The position numbers and the translations under genes are program-made. A stretch of 39,548 nt of DNA, taken from Sphingopyxis sp. L1A2A (lineage in GTDB: Bacteria; Pseudomonadota; Alphaproteobacteria; Sphingomonadales; Sphingomonadaceae). Where the stretch lies: NCBI RefSeq assembly GCF_005502465.1, contig NZ_SCOT01000028.1, forward strand, positions 1 to 39,548, in the 5' to 3' direction. Numbering within the stretch: the stretch's first letter is position 1; every line of letters begins with the position of its first letter. This document shows, piece after piece, positions 25,267 to 34,113 of this stretch. Below the pieces are notes generated by a model that ran no database searches, was not told the origin of the DNA, and worked only from the letters and a program-made list of their open reading frames with translations.

Positions 25267-28251
25267 ATGAAGTTCAAGGCACTGATCGGAACCTCGATCC
25301 TGGCGATGGCGGTGGCGACACCGGCATGGGCGCAGGACGCGGCGGATGAAGTGGAACGCGATGCTTTCGGCGGCGAAATCGTCGTCACGGCGCAGCGCCA
25401 GTCGGAACGTCTGCAGGACGTGCCGATCGCGGTCAGCGCCTTTTCGTCCGAAGCGCTGGAGGCGCAGCAGATCAAGACCCCGTCGGATCTGCAGCTGACG
25501 CTGCCCAACGTCACCTTCACCAAAACCAACTTCACGAGCGCCAGCTTTACCATTCGCGGCATCGGCGATCTGTGCGTCGGCACGACCTGCGACAGCGCGA
25601 CCGCGATCCACCTGAACGGCAGCCCGCTGTTTTCAACCCGCCTGTTTGAAACCGAATTCTTCGACCTGGAACGCGTCGAAGTGCTGCGCGGTCCGCAGGG
25701 CACCTTGTTCGGCCGCAACGCGACGTCGGGCGTGGTCAACGTCATCACCGCCAAACCGAAGCTGGGCGTTTTCGAGGCCGCGGCCGAGGCCGAATATGGC
25801 AATTATAATTCGATAAAGGGCAAGGCGATGGTGAATATTCCCATCGGCGACACCCTGGGCCTGCGCGTTGCGGGCATCTACCTCAACCGCGACGGCTATA
25901 CCAAGAACCTGTTCCTGAACACGCGCATCGACGACCGCGATCTTTATTCGGTCCGCGGCTCGCTGCGTTGGGAACCCAGCGACGATACCACGGTCGATCT
26001 GCTCGCCTCCTATTTCCACGAGCGCGACAATCGCACCCGTATCCAGAAACAGCTGTGCCAGCGTGATCCGACCGGCATCCTTGGCTGTTTGAACAACCGC
26101 CGCGACAATTCGCCGTTCAACGGCAACGCAACCTTTACCGCCGCGCTGACCTCGCGCGAGTTTCTGGCGACCCAGGGTATTCCGGTCGGCGTTGTTGGCC
26201 CGACAAACCCGCTCGGACTCAATTTCGCGCTGGGCAGCCTTTACGGTCCGGACGTCTATGCGAACTCGACGATCCCCAGCGATCCGCGGGTCGTCAACAC
26301 CGCCTTCACCCCCGAATATTTCACCAGCGAGCTGACGCTGCGCGGCGAAATCGAGCATAATTTCGGGCCCGTCTCGGTGTCGCTGTCGGGCCAGTATCAA
26401 AAGGTGAAACTGGAATCCCAGCAGGACTATAACAGCAACGTACCGAACCGCACGCTCTATGCCACCGGTTTGGCGTCATTGCAGGCGGCTGCCGGCGGTG
26501 GATTGGGCCCGACACTGGTTCCCTATTTCGCCCCCGTCGTGGCCGCGCTTATCCCCAACGGCCCCGGCGGCCCGCTTTGCACCTCGCAAGCCGATGACAG
26601 CGGACTGGGCAGTTATGGCGGCAACCGCATCTGCGATGCGACGTCGCTGCAATTCGACCGGTCAAACCAGTATAACAGCAGCTGGTCGGCCGAAGGCATC
26701 ATCTCCAGCGATTTCGACGGCCCGTTCAACTTCCTGCTCGGCGGCATCTATGCCGACTATGAGCTGACCGAAAACAGCTACTATGTGAACGCCTTTCCGA
26801 TCGACTATCTCACCGGCGTCCTTGGCGCGTTCACCTCGTTCAGCAATGGCTTGCCGCCGTCGTTCCTTGGCACGCCATTCTTCCGCAACAACACCGACCA
26901 ACTCGACATCAAATCCTATGGCATTTTCGGCGAAGCCTATGTCGAGCTGAGCGACCGGGTCAAAATCACAGCGGGCCTGCGGTACAACAATGACAAGAAA
27001 AGTGTGCTGGCGCGCTCGACTCTCGCCAGCTTCCTGGTCCCGCACGGCCAGACCGGAAGCGCATTCGATTCGCCGTTCGTCGGATCGTTCGACGCCGATC
27101 CTGGCACGGCAGGCAACCAGCTGTTCCAGTCACGCAGCGTGTCGTTCAACAAGCTGACCGGCCGCGCGGTGATCGATTTCAAGGTCACCGACGACAATCT
27201 GATCTATGCGTCCTATTCGCGCGGCTATAAATCGGGCGGTATCAACCCGCCGCTGCAACCGATTTTTGCGGTTCCCGAATCCTTCAAGCCCGAACAGGTC
27301 GATTCGTTCGAAATCGGGTCGAAGAACACCTTCGGCAACGGCGAGCTTCAGCTGAACCTGACCGCCTTCTATTATAAATATAAGGATCTCCAGCTCAGCC
27401 GCATCGTCGCGCGTACCTCGGTCAACGACAATGTGAACGCCAACATCTATGGCTTCGAGGCCGAAGCGCTGGTGCGGCCCGATCCCGACTGGGTGATCAA
27501 CCTGGGCTTCAGTTACCTGAAGACCAAGGTGACGGGTGACAGCTTCTTCAGCAACCCGCGCGACTTTGGTGGCGGCCGCGCCGATGCTGTCATCATCAAG
27601 GACATCACCAATGCGGCCAACTGCGCGGTGGCCTCGACATCGGGCAGCGTGGCCGGGGTCAACGGCTATGTGAACCAGATCAACGCGCTCATCAACGGCG
27701 GCGCCTTTGCCGCCAATGGCGTGCGCGGCGGTGCGGGCCTGCAGAACACGACCACCTTCCCAGCCGATGGCGGGATCGCCTCGACCGGGGCGTTCAGCAT
27801 CTGCGGCATCCTCCAGGCCGCGGCCGCGAGCGTCGGTCCGGCATTCGGCGGGGTCGAGGTGTTCTCGGCCGGTATCCCGGTCAACATCAAGGGCAACCAG
27901 TTGCCGCAGGCACCGAACTACAAGTTCAGCTCCGGCGTGCAATATACCGCGCGCCTCGGCGATGGCGGCATGACGCTCGTCCCGCGCTTCGATCTGGCCT
28001 ACACCGGTGACAGCTCGGGCAGCATCTTCAACGGCAACGTCAACAAGATCAAAGGCTATGCCCAGGTGAACGCCCAGATGCAGCTGAACGGCACCGACGA
28101 CAAATGGTACGTCCGCGCTTTCGTTCAGAACATCTTTGATGCCAACAGCGTCACCGGCCTGTACGTCACCGACCAGTCGTCGGGCAATTATACGAACATC
28201 TTCACCCTCGAACCGCGCCGCTACGGCATCGCGGCGGGCGTGAAGTTCTAA
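25267..28251 (+). CDS. TonB-dependent receptor, large, substrate unknown
   Basis: Outer-membrane receptor of 994 residues. It has a signal peptide of about 22 residues (ends PAWAQ), a TonB box GEIVVTAQ at 36-43 and a plug domain with LERVEVLRGPQGTLFGRNAT. The barrel ends with phenylalanine (AAGVKF). Cysteine pairs occur in the plug (GDLCVGTTCDS) and in long extracellular loops (LCQRDPTGILGC). The loops have low-complexity Ala/Gly stretches. The size is that of receptors often used for complex carbohydrates or plant compounds in sphingomonads. No transporter or degradation genes lie beside it. It is preceded by an unusual long leader and ends at a bidirectional terminator. Confidence 0.92.
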   Translation: MKFKALIGTSILAMAVATPAWAQDAADEVERDAFGGEIVVTAQRQSERLQDVPIAVSAFSSEALEAQQIKTPSDLQLTLPNVTFTKTNFTSASFTIRGIGDLCVGTTCDSATAIHLNGSPLFSTRLFETEFFDLERVEVLRGPQGTLFGRNATSGVVNVITAKPKLGVFEAAAEAEYGNYNSIKGKAMVNIPIGDTLGLRVAGIYLNRDGYTKNLFLNTRIDDRDLYSVRGSLRWEPSDDTTVDLLASYFHERDNRTRIQKQLCQRDPTGILGCLNNRRDNSPFNGNATFTAALTSREFLATQGIPVGVVGPTNPLGLNFALGSLYGPDVYANSTIPSDPRVVNTAFTPEYFTSELTLRGEIEHNFGPVSVSLSGQYQKVKLESQQDYNSNVPNRTLYATGLASLQAAAGGGLGPTLVPYFAPVVAALIPNGPGGPLCTSQADDSGLGSYGGNRICDATSLQFDRSNQYNSSWSAEGIISSDFDGPFNFLLGGIYADYELTENSYYVNAFPIDYLTGVLGAFTSFSNGLPPSFLGTPFFRNNTDQLDIKSYGIFGEAYVELSDRVKITAGLRYNNDKKSVLARSTLASFLVPHGQTGSAFDSPFVGSFDADPGTAGNQLFQSRSVSFNKLTGRAVIDFKVTDDNLIYASYSRGYKSGGINPPLQPIFAVPESFKPEQVDSFEIGSKNTFGNGELQLNLTAFYYKYKDLQLSRIVARTSVNDNVNANIYGFEAEALVRPDPDWVINLGFSYLKTKVTGDSFFSNPRDFGGGRADAVIIKDITNAANCAVASTSGSVAGVNGYVNQINALINGGAFAANGVRGGAGLQNTTTFPADGGIASTGAFSICGILQAAAASVGPAFGGVEVFSAGIPVNIKGNQLPQAPNYKFSSGVQYTARLGDGGMTLVPRFDLAYTGDSSGSIFNGNVNKIKGYAQVNAQMQLNGTDDKWYVRAFVQNIFDANSVTGLYVTDQSSGNYTNIFTLEPRRYGIAAGVKF

Positions 28252-28273
28252 ACGCGAGCTTGGCAACGCCAAC

Positions 28274-28315
28274 AAAAAGCCCCGGCCTCTCAATCGAGAG
28301 GCCGGGGTTTCTTTT
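28274..28315. terminator. Bidirectional terminator between two TonB receptors
   Basis: CCCCGGCCTCTC (28280-28291) pairs perfectly with GAGAGGCCGGGG (from 28296) around a four-base AATC loop. It has AAAAA before the stem and TTTCTTTT after it. It therefore fits an intrinsic terminator in both directions and serves the two converging receptor genes. Confidence 0.92.
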
Positions 28316-28363
28316 GTCCGCTGATCCGGTGGCCGGGGCGTTTGCGGCCCCGGCCTACCGCGA

Positions 28364-30982
28364 TCAGAATTTGAAGCGAACGGTGCCGCCATAGGTGCGC
28401 GGCTGGCTGGGATAGCCCGACACGCTGCCCGCCTGCGCCACCGCCGGGAAGATCGTCGTCAGATATTGCGCATCGGTCAGGTTGCGGCCCCACACGCCGA
28501 CGTCCAGTCCGTTGGTCAGCCGGATCGTGAACGATGCGTTGAGCGAGTTGACCTCGCGCTGCAGACCCTCGACGACGCCCGCCGGGAAGCCGCTCAGGCC
28601 CTCGACGATCTGGACCGGGCTTTCATACGCATAGTCGACGTGCGCGATCGCCTTGGTCCCGCCCGCAAATTCATGCGTGTAGGTGGCGCCCATCGACATC
28701 GACAGCGCGGGGATACCCGCGGGCGTGGTGCCCGAGATGTCGCCGAAGGCCGAGTTGACGAAGCTGTCATATTTGGCGTCGAGATAGGTCGCCGCCAGCG
28801 TCAGGTTGAGCCCGTCGACCGGCCGCACCGAACCGTCGAACTCGATGCCAAAGGTCGATTGCTTGCCGGCGTTGGCCAGCGCGAAGCCGGTGCCGGTAAA
28901 GACGTTCGACTGGAAGCCCTTGATCGACTGTTTGAACACCGCGATGTTGACCGCCGCGACGTCCCACTGGCCCTTCAGACCGAACTCGTAAACGGTCGAT
29001 TCTTCGGGAGCCGCAAAGCGCGAACCCGCGGCAAGGTTGGGGGTGCGGAGGCCCGCAGCGGTGATCGCGGGCAGGTCCGACGCCAGCGGGCGGCTGTCGC
29101 GCGACAGATTAACCGAGCTCGCCTTAAAGCCCGTCGCATAGGTCGCATAGACGTTGACCGTGTCGGTCAGCTCATAGGCGGCGCGGACGCTGTATGAAAA
29201 ATCACCGTCGTTGGTCTTGCCGTCCTCGACCGAATTCGGAACGTTCAGGAACGGCGGCAGAAACTGGAACGCCTTCAGACCATTGAGCGGGTTCGCCGCC
29301 GGGTTGTTCTGGTTGGCGGCGGCAAAGGCCAGGAACTGCTGGAAGATCGGCGCGGTCGCGGGGTTGGTTGCGAAAGCGGCGACAGCGGCCGGATTGTTCG
29401 GATTGACCCCCGCCTGCTGCAACGCGCCGCCCAGCAGCAACTGGTTGCGGAACGGTGCATATTGCGGCGCATCGAGATTAATGCCCGAGAACACATCAGT
29501 GCTGATCACATTGGTCGAGAAGTCCTTGCGATCCTTGGTATAGTTACCGCCGAGCGTCAGCGTCAGCCGGTCGCTGACCTCGAAATCGAGCGTGCCAAAG
29601 ACCGAGAAGGCCTCGTCCTTCAGACGATAGGCTTCGTCGAGGCCATTGCCGGCGCGGAAGAAGGTGTTGGTGTAACGAGTCGGTGCGCCTTCGAGCGTCC
29701 CGAACGTCGCCTCCAGCATCGCGACGTTCAGCGCATTGCCGCTCGCCGCCCGGATCAGCTGGTCGCCATAGGGGCGGAACTGGGTACCGAAACGGATGTC
29801 GTTTTTCTGGGCGATCTTTTCGTTGAAATAATAACCGCCGAGCAGGAAGTTGATCGGGCCGTCAAAGTCCGACGTCAGGCGCAGTTCCTGGGTGAAGGTG
29901 TCGATCCCCAGATCCTGGCTGTTCTCGCCGATCAGGTCGGCGCCGGTGAAGTCCGAATCCTGGTTGGTCAGCGCCTTGACCTCGCGGTACGCGGTGATCG
30001 ACGTCAGCGCCATCGTGCCCAGATCATAATCGATCTGCGCCGAACCGCCGTAATTTTCGATCTCGTTCGACGACAGGAAATTATTGTACACATTGAATGA
30101 GAAGGGGTTGTTGGCGTCGACGCTGGGACCGCCCGCCAAGGCATTGGTGATCGCGATCGTCGGACCGGCGATGACGTTGCCGGCGATGCAGCAATTTTCG
30201 TCGATCTTGTCATAATCGCCGATCAGGCGGATCGACAGGGCGTCGGTCGGTTCGAACAGCAATTGGCCGCGCACGCCCCAACGGTTGCGATCGTTGACGT
30301 CGGTGTCGAGCTTCAGATCCTGGGCATAGCCGTCGCGGCGGTTGAAGCTGCCGCCGAGCGAGAAGGCGACGGTTTCGCTGATCGGGCCGGTGACGTCACC
30401 CTTGACGGTGATCGCGTTGAAATTGCCATAGGTCGCCTCGACCGAGCCACCGAAGTCATATTGCGGCTTTTGCGTGACGATGCTGATGACGCCCGCCGAT
30501 GCGTTCTTGCCGAACAAAGTCGACTGCGGGCCGCGCAGCACTTCGATACGCTCGACATTGGGAAGGTCGCCGATCTGGGCGGCCGAACGCGAACGATAAA
30601 CGCCGTCGATGAACACGCCGACCGACGGTTCGATCCCCGCGTTATTGGCGCCATTGCCGAAACCGCGGATGATGAAGTTGGTGTTGGCGCTCGACTGCAG
30701 CTGCGACACGCGCAGGCTGGGCACCGCGGTCTGCAGGTCAATGAGGTCGCGGATCTGCGATTCCTCCAGCTGCGCCGCCGACGTCACCGACACCGCAACC
30801 GGGGTATCCTGCAACGTTTGCGACCGCTTCGACGCGGTCACGATGATGTCATTGCCATAATCGGTATCGTCGACGGCAACCGCGCTATCGTCGGCGGGGG
30901 CAGCGTCCTGGGCAAAAGCGACGACGGGGGCGGCGCTGGCGCACAGCATCGTGGCGCCCAGCAAAAGGTTGCGCAAAGTCAT
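28364..30982 (-). CDS. TonB-dependent receptor, substrate unknown
   Basis: Outer-membrane receptor of 872 residues. It has a signal peptide of about 24 residues (ends VAFAQ), a TonB box DIIVTASK at 45-52 and a plug domain including VERIEVLRGPQSTLFGKNAS. The barrel ends TVRFKF, with the expected final phenylalanine. A pair of adjacent cysteines lies in DENCCIAGN. Loops contain Asn/Ala/Pro-rich low-complexity parts. GGAGAG lies nine bases before the ATG. The gene converges with the other receptor, and the two share only the general family pattern, so they are not recent duplicates. Confidence 0.92.
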   Translation of the reverse strand: MTLRNLLLGATMLCASAAPVVAFAQDAAPADDSAVAVDDTDYGNDIIVTASKRSQTLQDTPVAVSVTSAAQLEESQIRDLIDLQTAVPSLRVSQLQSSANTNFIIRGFGNGANNAGIEPSVGVFIDGVYRSRSAAQIGDLPNVERIEVLRGPQSTLFGKNASAGVISIVTQKPQYDFGGSVEATYGNFNAITVKGDVTGPISETVAFSLGGSFNRRDGYAQDLKLDTDVNDRNRWGVRGQLLFEPTDALSIRLIGDYDKIDENCCIAGNVIAGPTIAITNALAGGPSVDANNPFSFNVYNNFLSSNEIENYGGSAQIDYDLGTMALTSITAYREVKALTNQDSDFTGADLIGENSQDLGIDTFTQELRLTSDFDGPINFLLGGYYFNEKIAQKNDIRFGTQFRPYGDQLIRAASGNALNVAMLEATFGTLEGAPTRYTNTFFRAGNGLDEAYRLKDEAFSVFGTLDFEVSDRLTLTLGGNYTKDRKDFSTNVISTDVFSGINLDAPQYAPFRNQLLLGGALQQAGVNPNNPAAVAAFATNPATAPIFQQFLAFAAANQNNPAANPLNGLKAFQFLPPFLNVPNSVEDGKTNDGDFSYSVRAAYELTDTVNVYATYATGFKASSVNLSRDSRPLASDLPAITAAGLRTPNLAAGSRFAAPEESTVYEFGLKGQWDVAAVNIAVFKQSIKGFQSNVFTGTGFALANAGKQSTFGIEFDGSVRPVDGLNLTLAATYLDAKYDSFVNSAFGDISGTTPAGIPALSMSMGATYTHEFAGGTKAIAHVDYAYESPVQIVEGLSGFPAGVVEGLQREVNSLNASFTIRLTNGLDVGVWGRNLTDAQYLTTIFPAVAQAGSVSGYPSQPRTYGGTVRFKF

Positions 30983-31191
30983 GATGTATCTCTCTCCAAA
31001 CCGGTGAAAGCGCGGCCTTTCGCCAAAGCGGGAGATGCCCCACCGGAACGGCCCGCTGTAATATCACCGACCGCCGCGTCAACGCGGCGGCAGTGTACCG
31101 GTCCGATTTTCTCGCGATTTGTGACCGAAAAGCAACAGTTTGCACTGCAGCAAAATGCGAGCACGGCGACTCTAACCGCGGCGCGCGGGCC

Positions 31192-31755
31192 CTACTCCAC
31201 CGCGCGCCAGGCACCGGGCGCAAGGTCGCCGAGCTCCCAGGCGCCGATCCGCAACCGCACAAGCCGTAGCGTCGGATAGCCGACCGCGGCGGTCATCCGG
31301 CGCACCTGGCGATTGCGCCCTTCGGTGATGATGATCTCCAGCCAGCTGTCGGCGACGCTCTTGCGGTATCGCACCGGCGGATCGCGCGGCCACAGCGGCG
31401 GCGGCGCAATGCAGCGGGCCTGTGCGGGCCGGGTCGGGCCATCGTTCAGGTCGACCCCGGTCCGCAACCGGTCGAGACTCGCAGCGTCGGGTTCGCCCTC
31501 GACCTGCACCAGATAGGTCTTGGACGTCTTGTGCCGCGGCGACGCGATGCGCGCTTGCAACGCGCCGTCGTCGGTCAGGATCAGCAAGCCTTCGCTGTCA
31601 CGGTCGAGCCGCCCGGCGGGATAAACCTGCGGCACATTGATATAGTCCGACAGCGTTGCGCGCGCCTCGGGCTGGCTGCGATCGGTGAACTGCGACAGGA
31701 CGCCATAAGGTTTGTTGAACAGGATGATGCGACCCACGGCTTTCCTCCCCGCCAC
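31192..31755 (-). CDS. rluE: RluE-type 23S rRNA pseudouridine synthase
   Basis: Enzymes of this group isomerise a uridine of 23S rRNA to pseudouridine. The 187-residue protein has the catalytic-site motif [12 protein letters not shown] at 47-58 with Asp51, preceded by [13 protein letters not shown]. The region [10 protein letters not shown] and the C-terminal [18 protein letters not shown] complete the RsuA/RluB/E/F pattern. It lacks the N-terminal S4 domain, as RluE does. The start is a GTG at 31755; a GTG six codons later is also possible. It begins 46 bases after tRNA-Phe on the same strand. Confidence 0.88.
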   Translation of the reverse strand: MAGRKAVGRIILFNKPYGVLSQFTDRSQPEARATLSDYINVPQVYPAGRLDRDSEGLLILTDDGALQARIASPRHKTSKTYLVQVEGEPDAASLDRLRTGVDLNDGPTRPAQARCIAPPPLWPRDPPVRYRKSVADSWLEIIITEGRNRQVRRMTAAVGYPTLRLVRLRIGAWELGDLAPGAWRAVE

Positions 31756-31801
31756 GCCGCACCACGGGCGCGACCAACCCTGCCGATGCCTATCAGGAAA
31801 A

Positions 31802-31877
31802 TGGTGCCCGGGGACGGGTTCGAACCGCCGACACTGCGATTTTCAGTCGCATGCTCTACCAACTGAGCTACCCGGGC
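31802..31877 (-). tRNA. tRNA-Phe (anticodon GAA)
   Basis: The minus strand folds as a complete 76-base tRNA. The acceptor arms GCCCGGG/CCCGGGC are followed by A and an encoded CCA. The D arm is GCTCAGTTGGTAGAGC. The anticodon stem TGCGA/TCGCA encloses CTGAAAA (anticodon GAA), and the T loop is TTCGAAC. It lies just downstream of yacG, as often seen in related genomes. Confidence 0.98.
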
Positions 31878-31973
31878 TGGGCCGCTGCGACCCGATGGCC
31901 GCGCTGGCGAGCGGCGGCTATAGGCACGGCTTTCCATCCTGTCCAGTGGCTTTGTGGTGCCTGTTTTCCGGGC

Positions 31974-32156
31974 TCAGCCGTCGTCGAAACGGTCATCGTC
32001 GGCGGTGCCGTCGGGCGCCTGTGCGGCGGGCACGCGATAGCCTTCGCCGAACCACTTCAGCAGGTCGCGGTCGCGGCAGCCGCGGCTGCAAAAGGGTTTG
32101 AATTCCGCCTCGCGCGGCTTGCCGCAGAGGGGACAGCGCGGCGATCTACTGGGCAT
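31974..32156 (-). CDS. yacG: YacG, zinc-binding DNA gyrase inhibitor
   Basis: YacG is a small zinc protein that in E. coli inhibits DNA gyrase. The 60-residue product has the four zinc cysteines Cys8, Cys11, Cys23 and Cys27 (CPLC and CSRGC), then DRDLLKWFGEGYRVP, the conserved core. The acidic tail is typical. The ATG at 32156 overlaps the end of the RNase gene by 11 bases, so the two are coupled. A TTG two codons upstream is possible. Confidence 0.93.
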   Translation of the reverse strand: MPSRSPRCPLCGKPREAEFKPFCSRGCRDRDLLKWFGEGYRVPAAQAPDGTADDDRFDDG

Positions 32157-33129
32157 GCCCAATTCCTTTGCTGGCGGCGTCGGGGGTCAGCTGAACCGGA
32201 CGGCCGGTGCGATTTTGCAGGGCGGCGATCCACGTCGGATCCGCCGTAATATGGTCGATCACCGCGGGGCGTGCGGTCAGGGTCAAAACCCCTGTCCCAA
32301 CCGACCGCTCGGCCTGGCGCAGCAACAGCGCCGCGTCGGTCGGGACGGGGTCGAGCACGACCTGTTCGATCAGCGACGGGCGATCGCGGCGGCGGATAAT
32401 CTGCATCAGCCCGAACCCGTTGACCGCGGTGCGTTCATAGGGTTGCGGCAGCGCCGCATCGACCGCGGCGTCGATCGCGTGGCGCCCGGCGCGATCGGGC
32501 AGTGAAGGAAAATCGATGCCGATCGACCCGCCGATGTCGCAGCAGCGGATGACACCCGCCGCCGCGCGCGCGCCCGCCTTGGCCAGCGTCAGCGCGTCGC
32601 CGTCGCCATCGATGTCGATCAGCACCATTGCCGGGGTCGCATCGACCCACAGCGCGCCGCCCGCGAACGGCCAATGGCCGGTGCGGACATGGTCGATCAG
32701 TTCGGACCAGCCCGCCTGTTCGAGCCGATCGGGGTCGGTCGGGCGCAGGTCGGTTACCGGCAGGCCGCTCGCGGCAATGCGGGTGCGCAGATCAGGACCG
32801 TCACCGACCGCTGCGCCCGCCTCGGCCAGCCGTGCCCGCGCCGGCTTGTCGCGGCCGCGCTCGCGCAGGCTCATGCGGGTGACCTCGACCGTCAGCGCCG
32901 CACCGATCGACGTCGCAGGCGGCAATCCGGTCAGCGAGGCCAGCGGCGCGCCGGGCCAGTCGAGTGCCACCATCGGCGGTTTACCGGTCTCGAGCAGCCG
33001 CGCTGCAACGATTGCACCGACACGCGGCCCGGCGCCGTCGCGTTCGATCCGCGCCTCAAGGATTTCCTCGCCATCGACCAGCGCCGCGCGCGCCTCGCCG
33101 ATCCCGGCTTCGTACAGCCACTCAGCCAA
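32146..33129 (-). CDS. Compact ribonuclease E/G-like protein
   Basis: The protein has about 327 residues and begins (M)[16 protein letters not shown]. It keeps the catalytic core of the RNase E/G family: MVLIDIDGD with an aspartate at about 172, and IRCCDIGGSIGIDF with one at about 206. It lacks the CPxC zinc-link after the catalytic domain and the long RNase E tail; it also looks too short for a full S1 domain. It lies in the infA-maf-RNase-yacG block. I chose the TTG start at 33129, overlapping maf by eight bases; a GTG at 33144 is the alternative. No substrate can be read from sequence. Confidence 0.8.
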   Translation of the reverse strand: MAEWLYEAGIGEARAALVDGEEILEARIERDGAGPRVGAIVAARLLETGKPPMVALDWPGAPLASLTGLPPATSIGAALTVEVTRMSLRERGRDKPARARLAEAGAAVGDGPDLRTRIAASGLPVTDLRPTDPDRLEQAGWSELIDHVRTGHWPFAGGALWVDATPAMVLIDIDGDGDALTLAKAGARAAAGVIRCCDIGGSIGIDFPSLPDRAGRHAIDAAVDAALPQPYERTAVNGFGLMQIIRRRDRPSLIEQVVLDPVPTDAALLLRQAERSVGTGVLTLTARPAVIDHITADPTWIAALQNRTGRPVQLTPDAASKGIGHAQ

Positions 33130-33724
33130 GCGCGATGCCCGCACTGGTCAGCAGCGTTCGCGTTTCAAACAGCGGCAGGCCGACGACATTGGAATGGCTG
33201 CCCGACAGGAAGCGGACAAAAGATTCGGCGCGCCCCTGGATCGCATAACCGCCGGCCTTGCCCATGCCTTCGCCCGATTCGACATACCAGTCGACCTCGG
33301 CGGCGCTCAGCACCTTGAACGCAACGACGGTATCAGCAACGCGCACCCGCGGCTTGCCGTCGATGCCGACGACGCACAGCCCCGAATAGACATGGTGCCG
33401 CCGCCCCGACAACAGCGCCAACATGCGGCGCAGATCGGCTTCGTCGACGGGCTTTTCCAGGATGCGGCGCCCGATCGCCACGGTCGTGTCGCCGGCCAGC
33501 ACCACTTCATGCGGCGCGCGATCAACCGCCAGCGCCTTGGCCCGGGCGAGCCGTGCGACATAGTCGCGCGGCAATTCGGCCTTCCGCGGCGTCTCGTCGA
33601 TGTCGGGGGACGCAATACGCGTCGGCGCGACGCCGATCCGCGCCAGCAATTCATGCCGGCGCGGCGAAGTCGAAGCCAGTACGAGAGCCGGATTTGGCGC
33701 GGGAATGTTCGCCGCGCTGTTCAC
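33122..33724 (-). CDS. maf: Maf-family nucleotide pyrophosphatase
   Basis: Maf proteins hydrolyse non-canonical or modified nucleoside triphosphates. The 200-residue product has [12 protein letters not shown] at 16-27, the signature loop of the family. AGDTTV at 77-82 includes the catalytic Asp79, and [12 protein letters not shown] and [11 protein letters not shown] complete the pattern. The start is a GTG at 33724, making a GTGA overlap with infA. It overlaps the RNase gene downstream. Confidence 0.93.
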   Translation of the reverse strand: MNSAANIPAPNPALVLASTSPRRHELLARIGVAPTRIASPDIDETPRKAELPRDYVARLARAKALAVDRAPHEVVLAGDTTVAIGRRILEKPVDEADLRRMLALLSGRRHHVYSGLCVVGIDGKPRVRVADTVVAFKVLSAAEVDWYVESGEGMGKAGGYAIQGRAESFVRFLSGSHSNVVGLPLFETRTLLTSAGIALG

Positions 33725-33939
33725 TTGAAGCGATAGGTGATCCGACCCTTGGTCAGGTCATAAGGGGTGAGTTCGACGAGCACTTCGTCGCCAACGAGCA
33801 CGCGGATGCGGTTCTTGCGCATCTTCCCGGCCGTATGGCCCAGAATCTCGTGGTCATTTTCCAGTTTGACGCGAAACATCGCGTTGGGCAGCAGTTCGAC
33901 CACTTGGCCGCGCATTTCCAGAAGTTCTTCTTTCGCCAT
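33721..33939 (-). CDS. infA: Translation initiation factor IF-1
   Basis: IF-1 binds the ribosomal A site during initiation. The 72-residue protein begins [20 protein letters not shown] and has the OB-fold motifs [20 protein letters not shown] and [14 protein letters not shown], all typical. The frame stays open for 16 codons upstream, but length and conservation fix the start at 33939. It is the first gene of the infA-maf-RNase-yacG run and overlaps maf by four bases. Confidence 0.97.
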   Translation of the reverse strand: MAKEELLEMRGQVVELLPNAMFRVKLENDHEILGHTAGKMRKNRIRVLVGDEVLVELTPYDLTKGRITYRFK

Positions 33940-34027
33940 CAGTCCTCTATGGGCTCGATATTCAAGGATGCGCGCCCATAACGCCAATTTGCGGCAATTG
34001 AAAGCAATCTGTCATACCCATGAGTTT

Positions 34028-34103
34028 CGTCATCCCGAACTGGATCCGGCATCCATCTTTTCATCGAGGACGGGTGGCCCCTGGATCATGTCCGGGGTGA
34101 CGA
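34028..34103. repeat. Intergenic palindrome, same family as that at 18777
   Basis: The left arm begins CGTCATCCCGAACTGGATCC and the right arm is an imperfect complement ending GTCCGGGGTGACGA. It lies between infA and the cupin-like oxygenase gene, both on the minus strand. The whole gap is 174 bp, so the infA promoter must lie at its left side near 33940-34010. Confidence 0.7.
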
Positions 34104-34113
34104 CATCGACCGG

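Noticed and set aside
25013..25270. 85-codon frame with a TTG start in the receptor leader
   Set aside because: It starts inside the perfect dyad, overlaps the receptor start and has no ribosome binding site or family features.
31180..31212. Terminator at the end of the rluE-type gene
   Set aside because: GGCGCGCG and CGCGCGCC can pair, but the hairpin overlaps the end of the coding region and no T-run follows.
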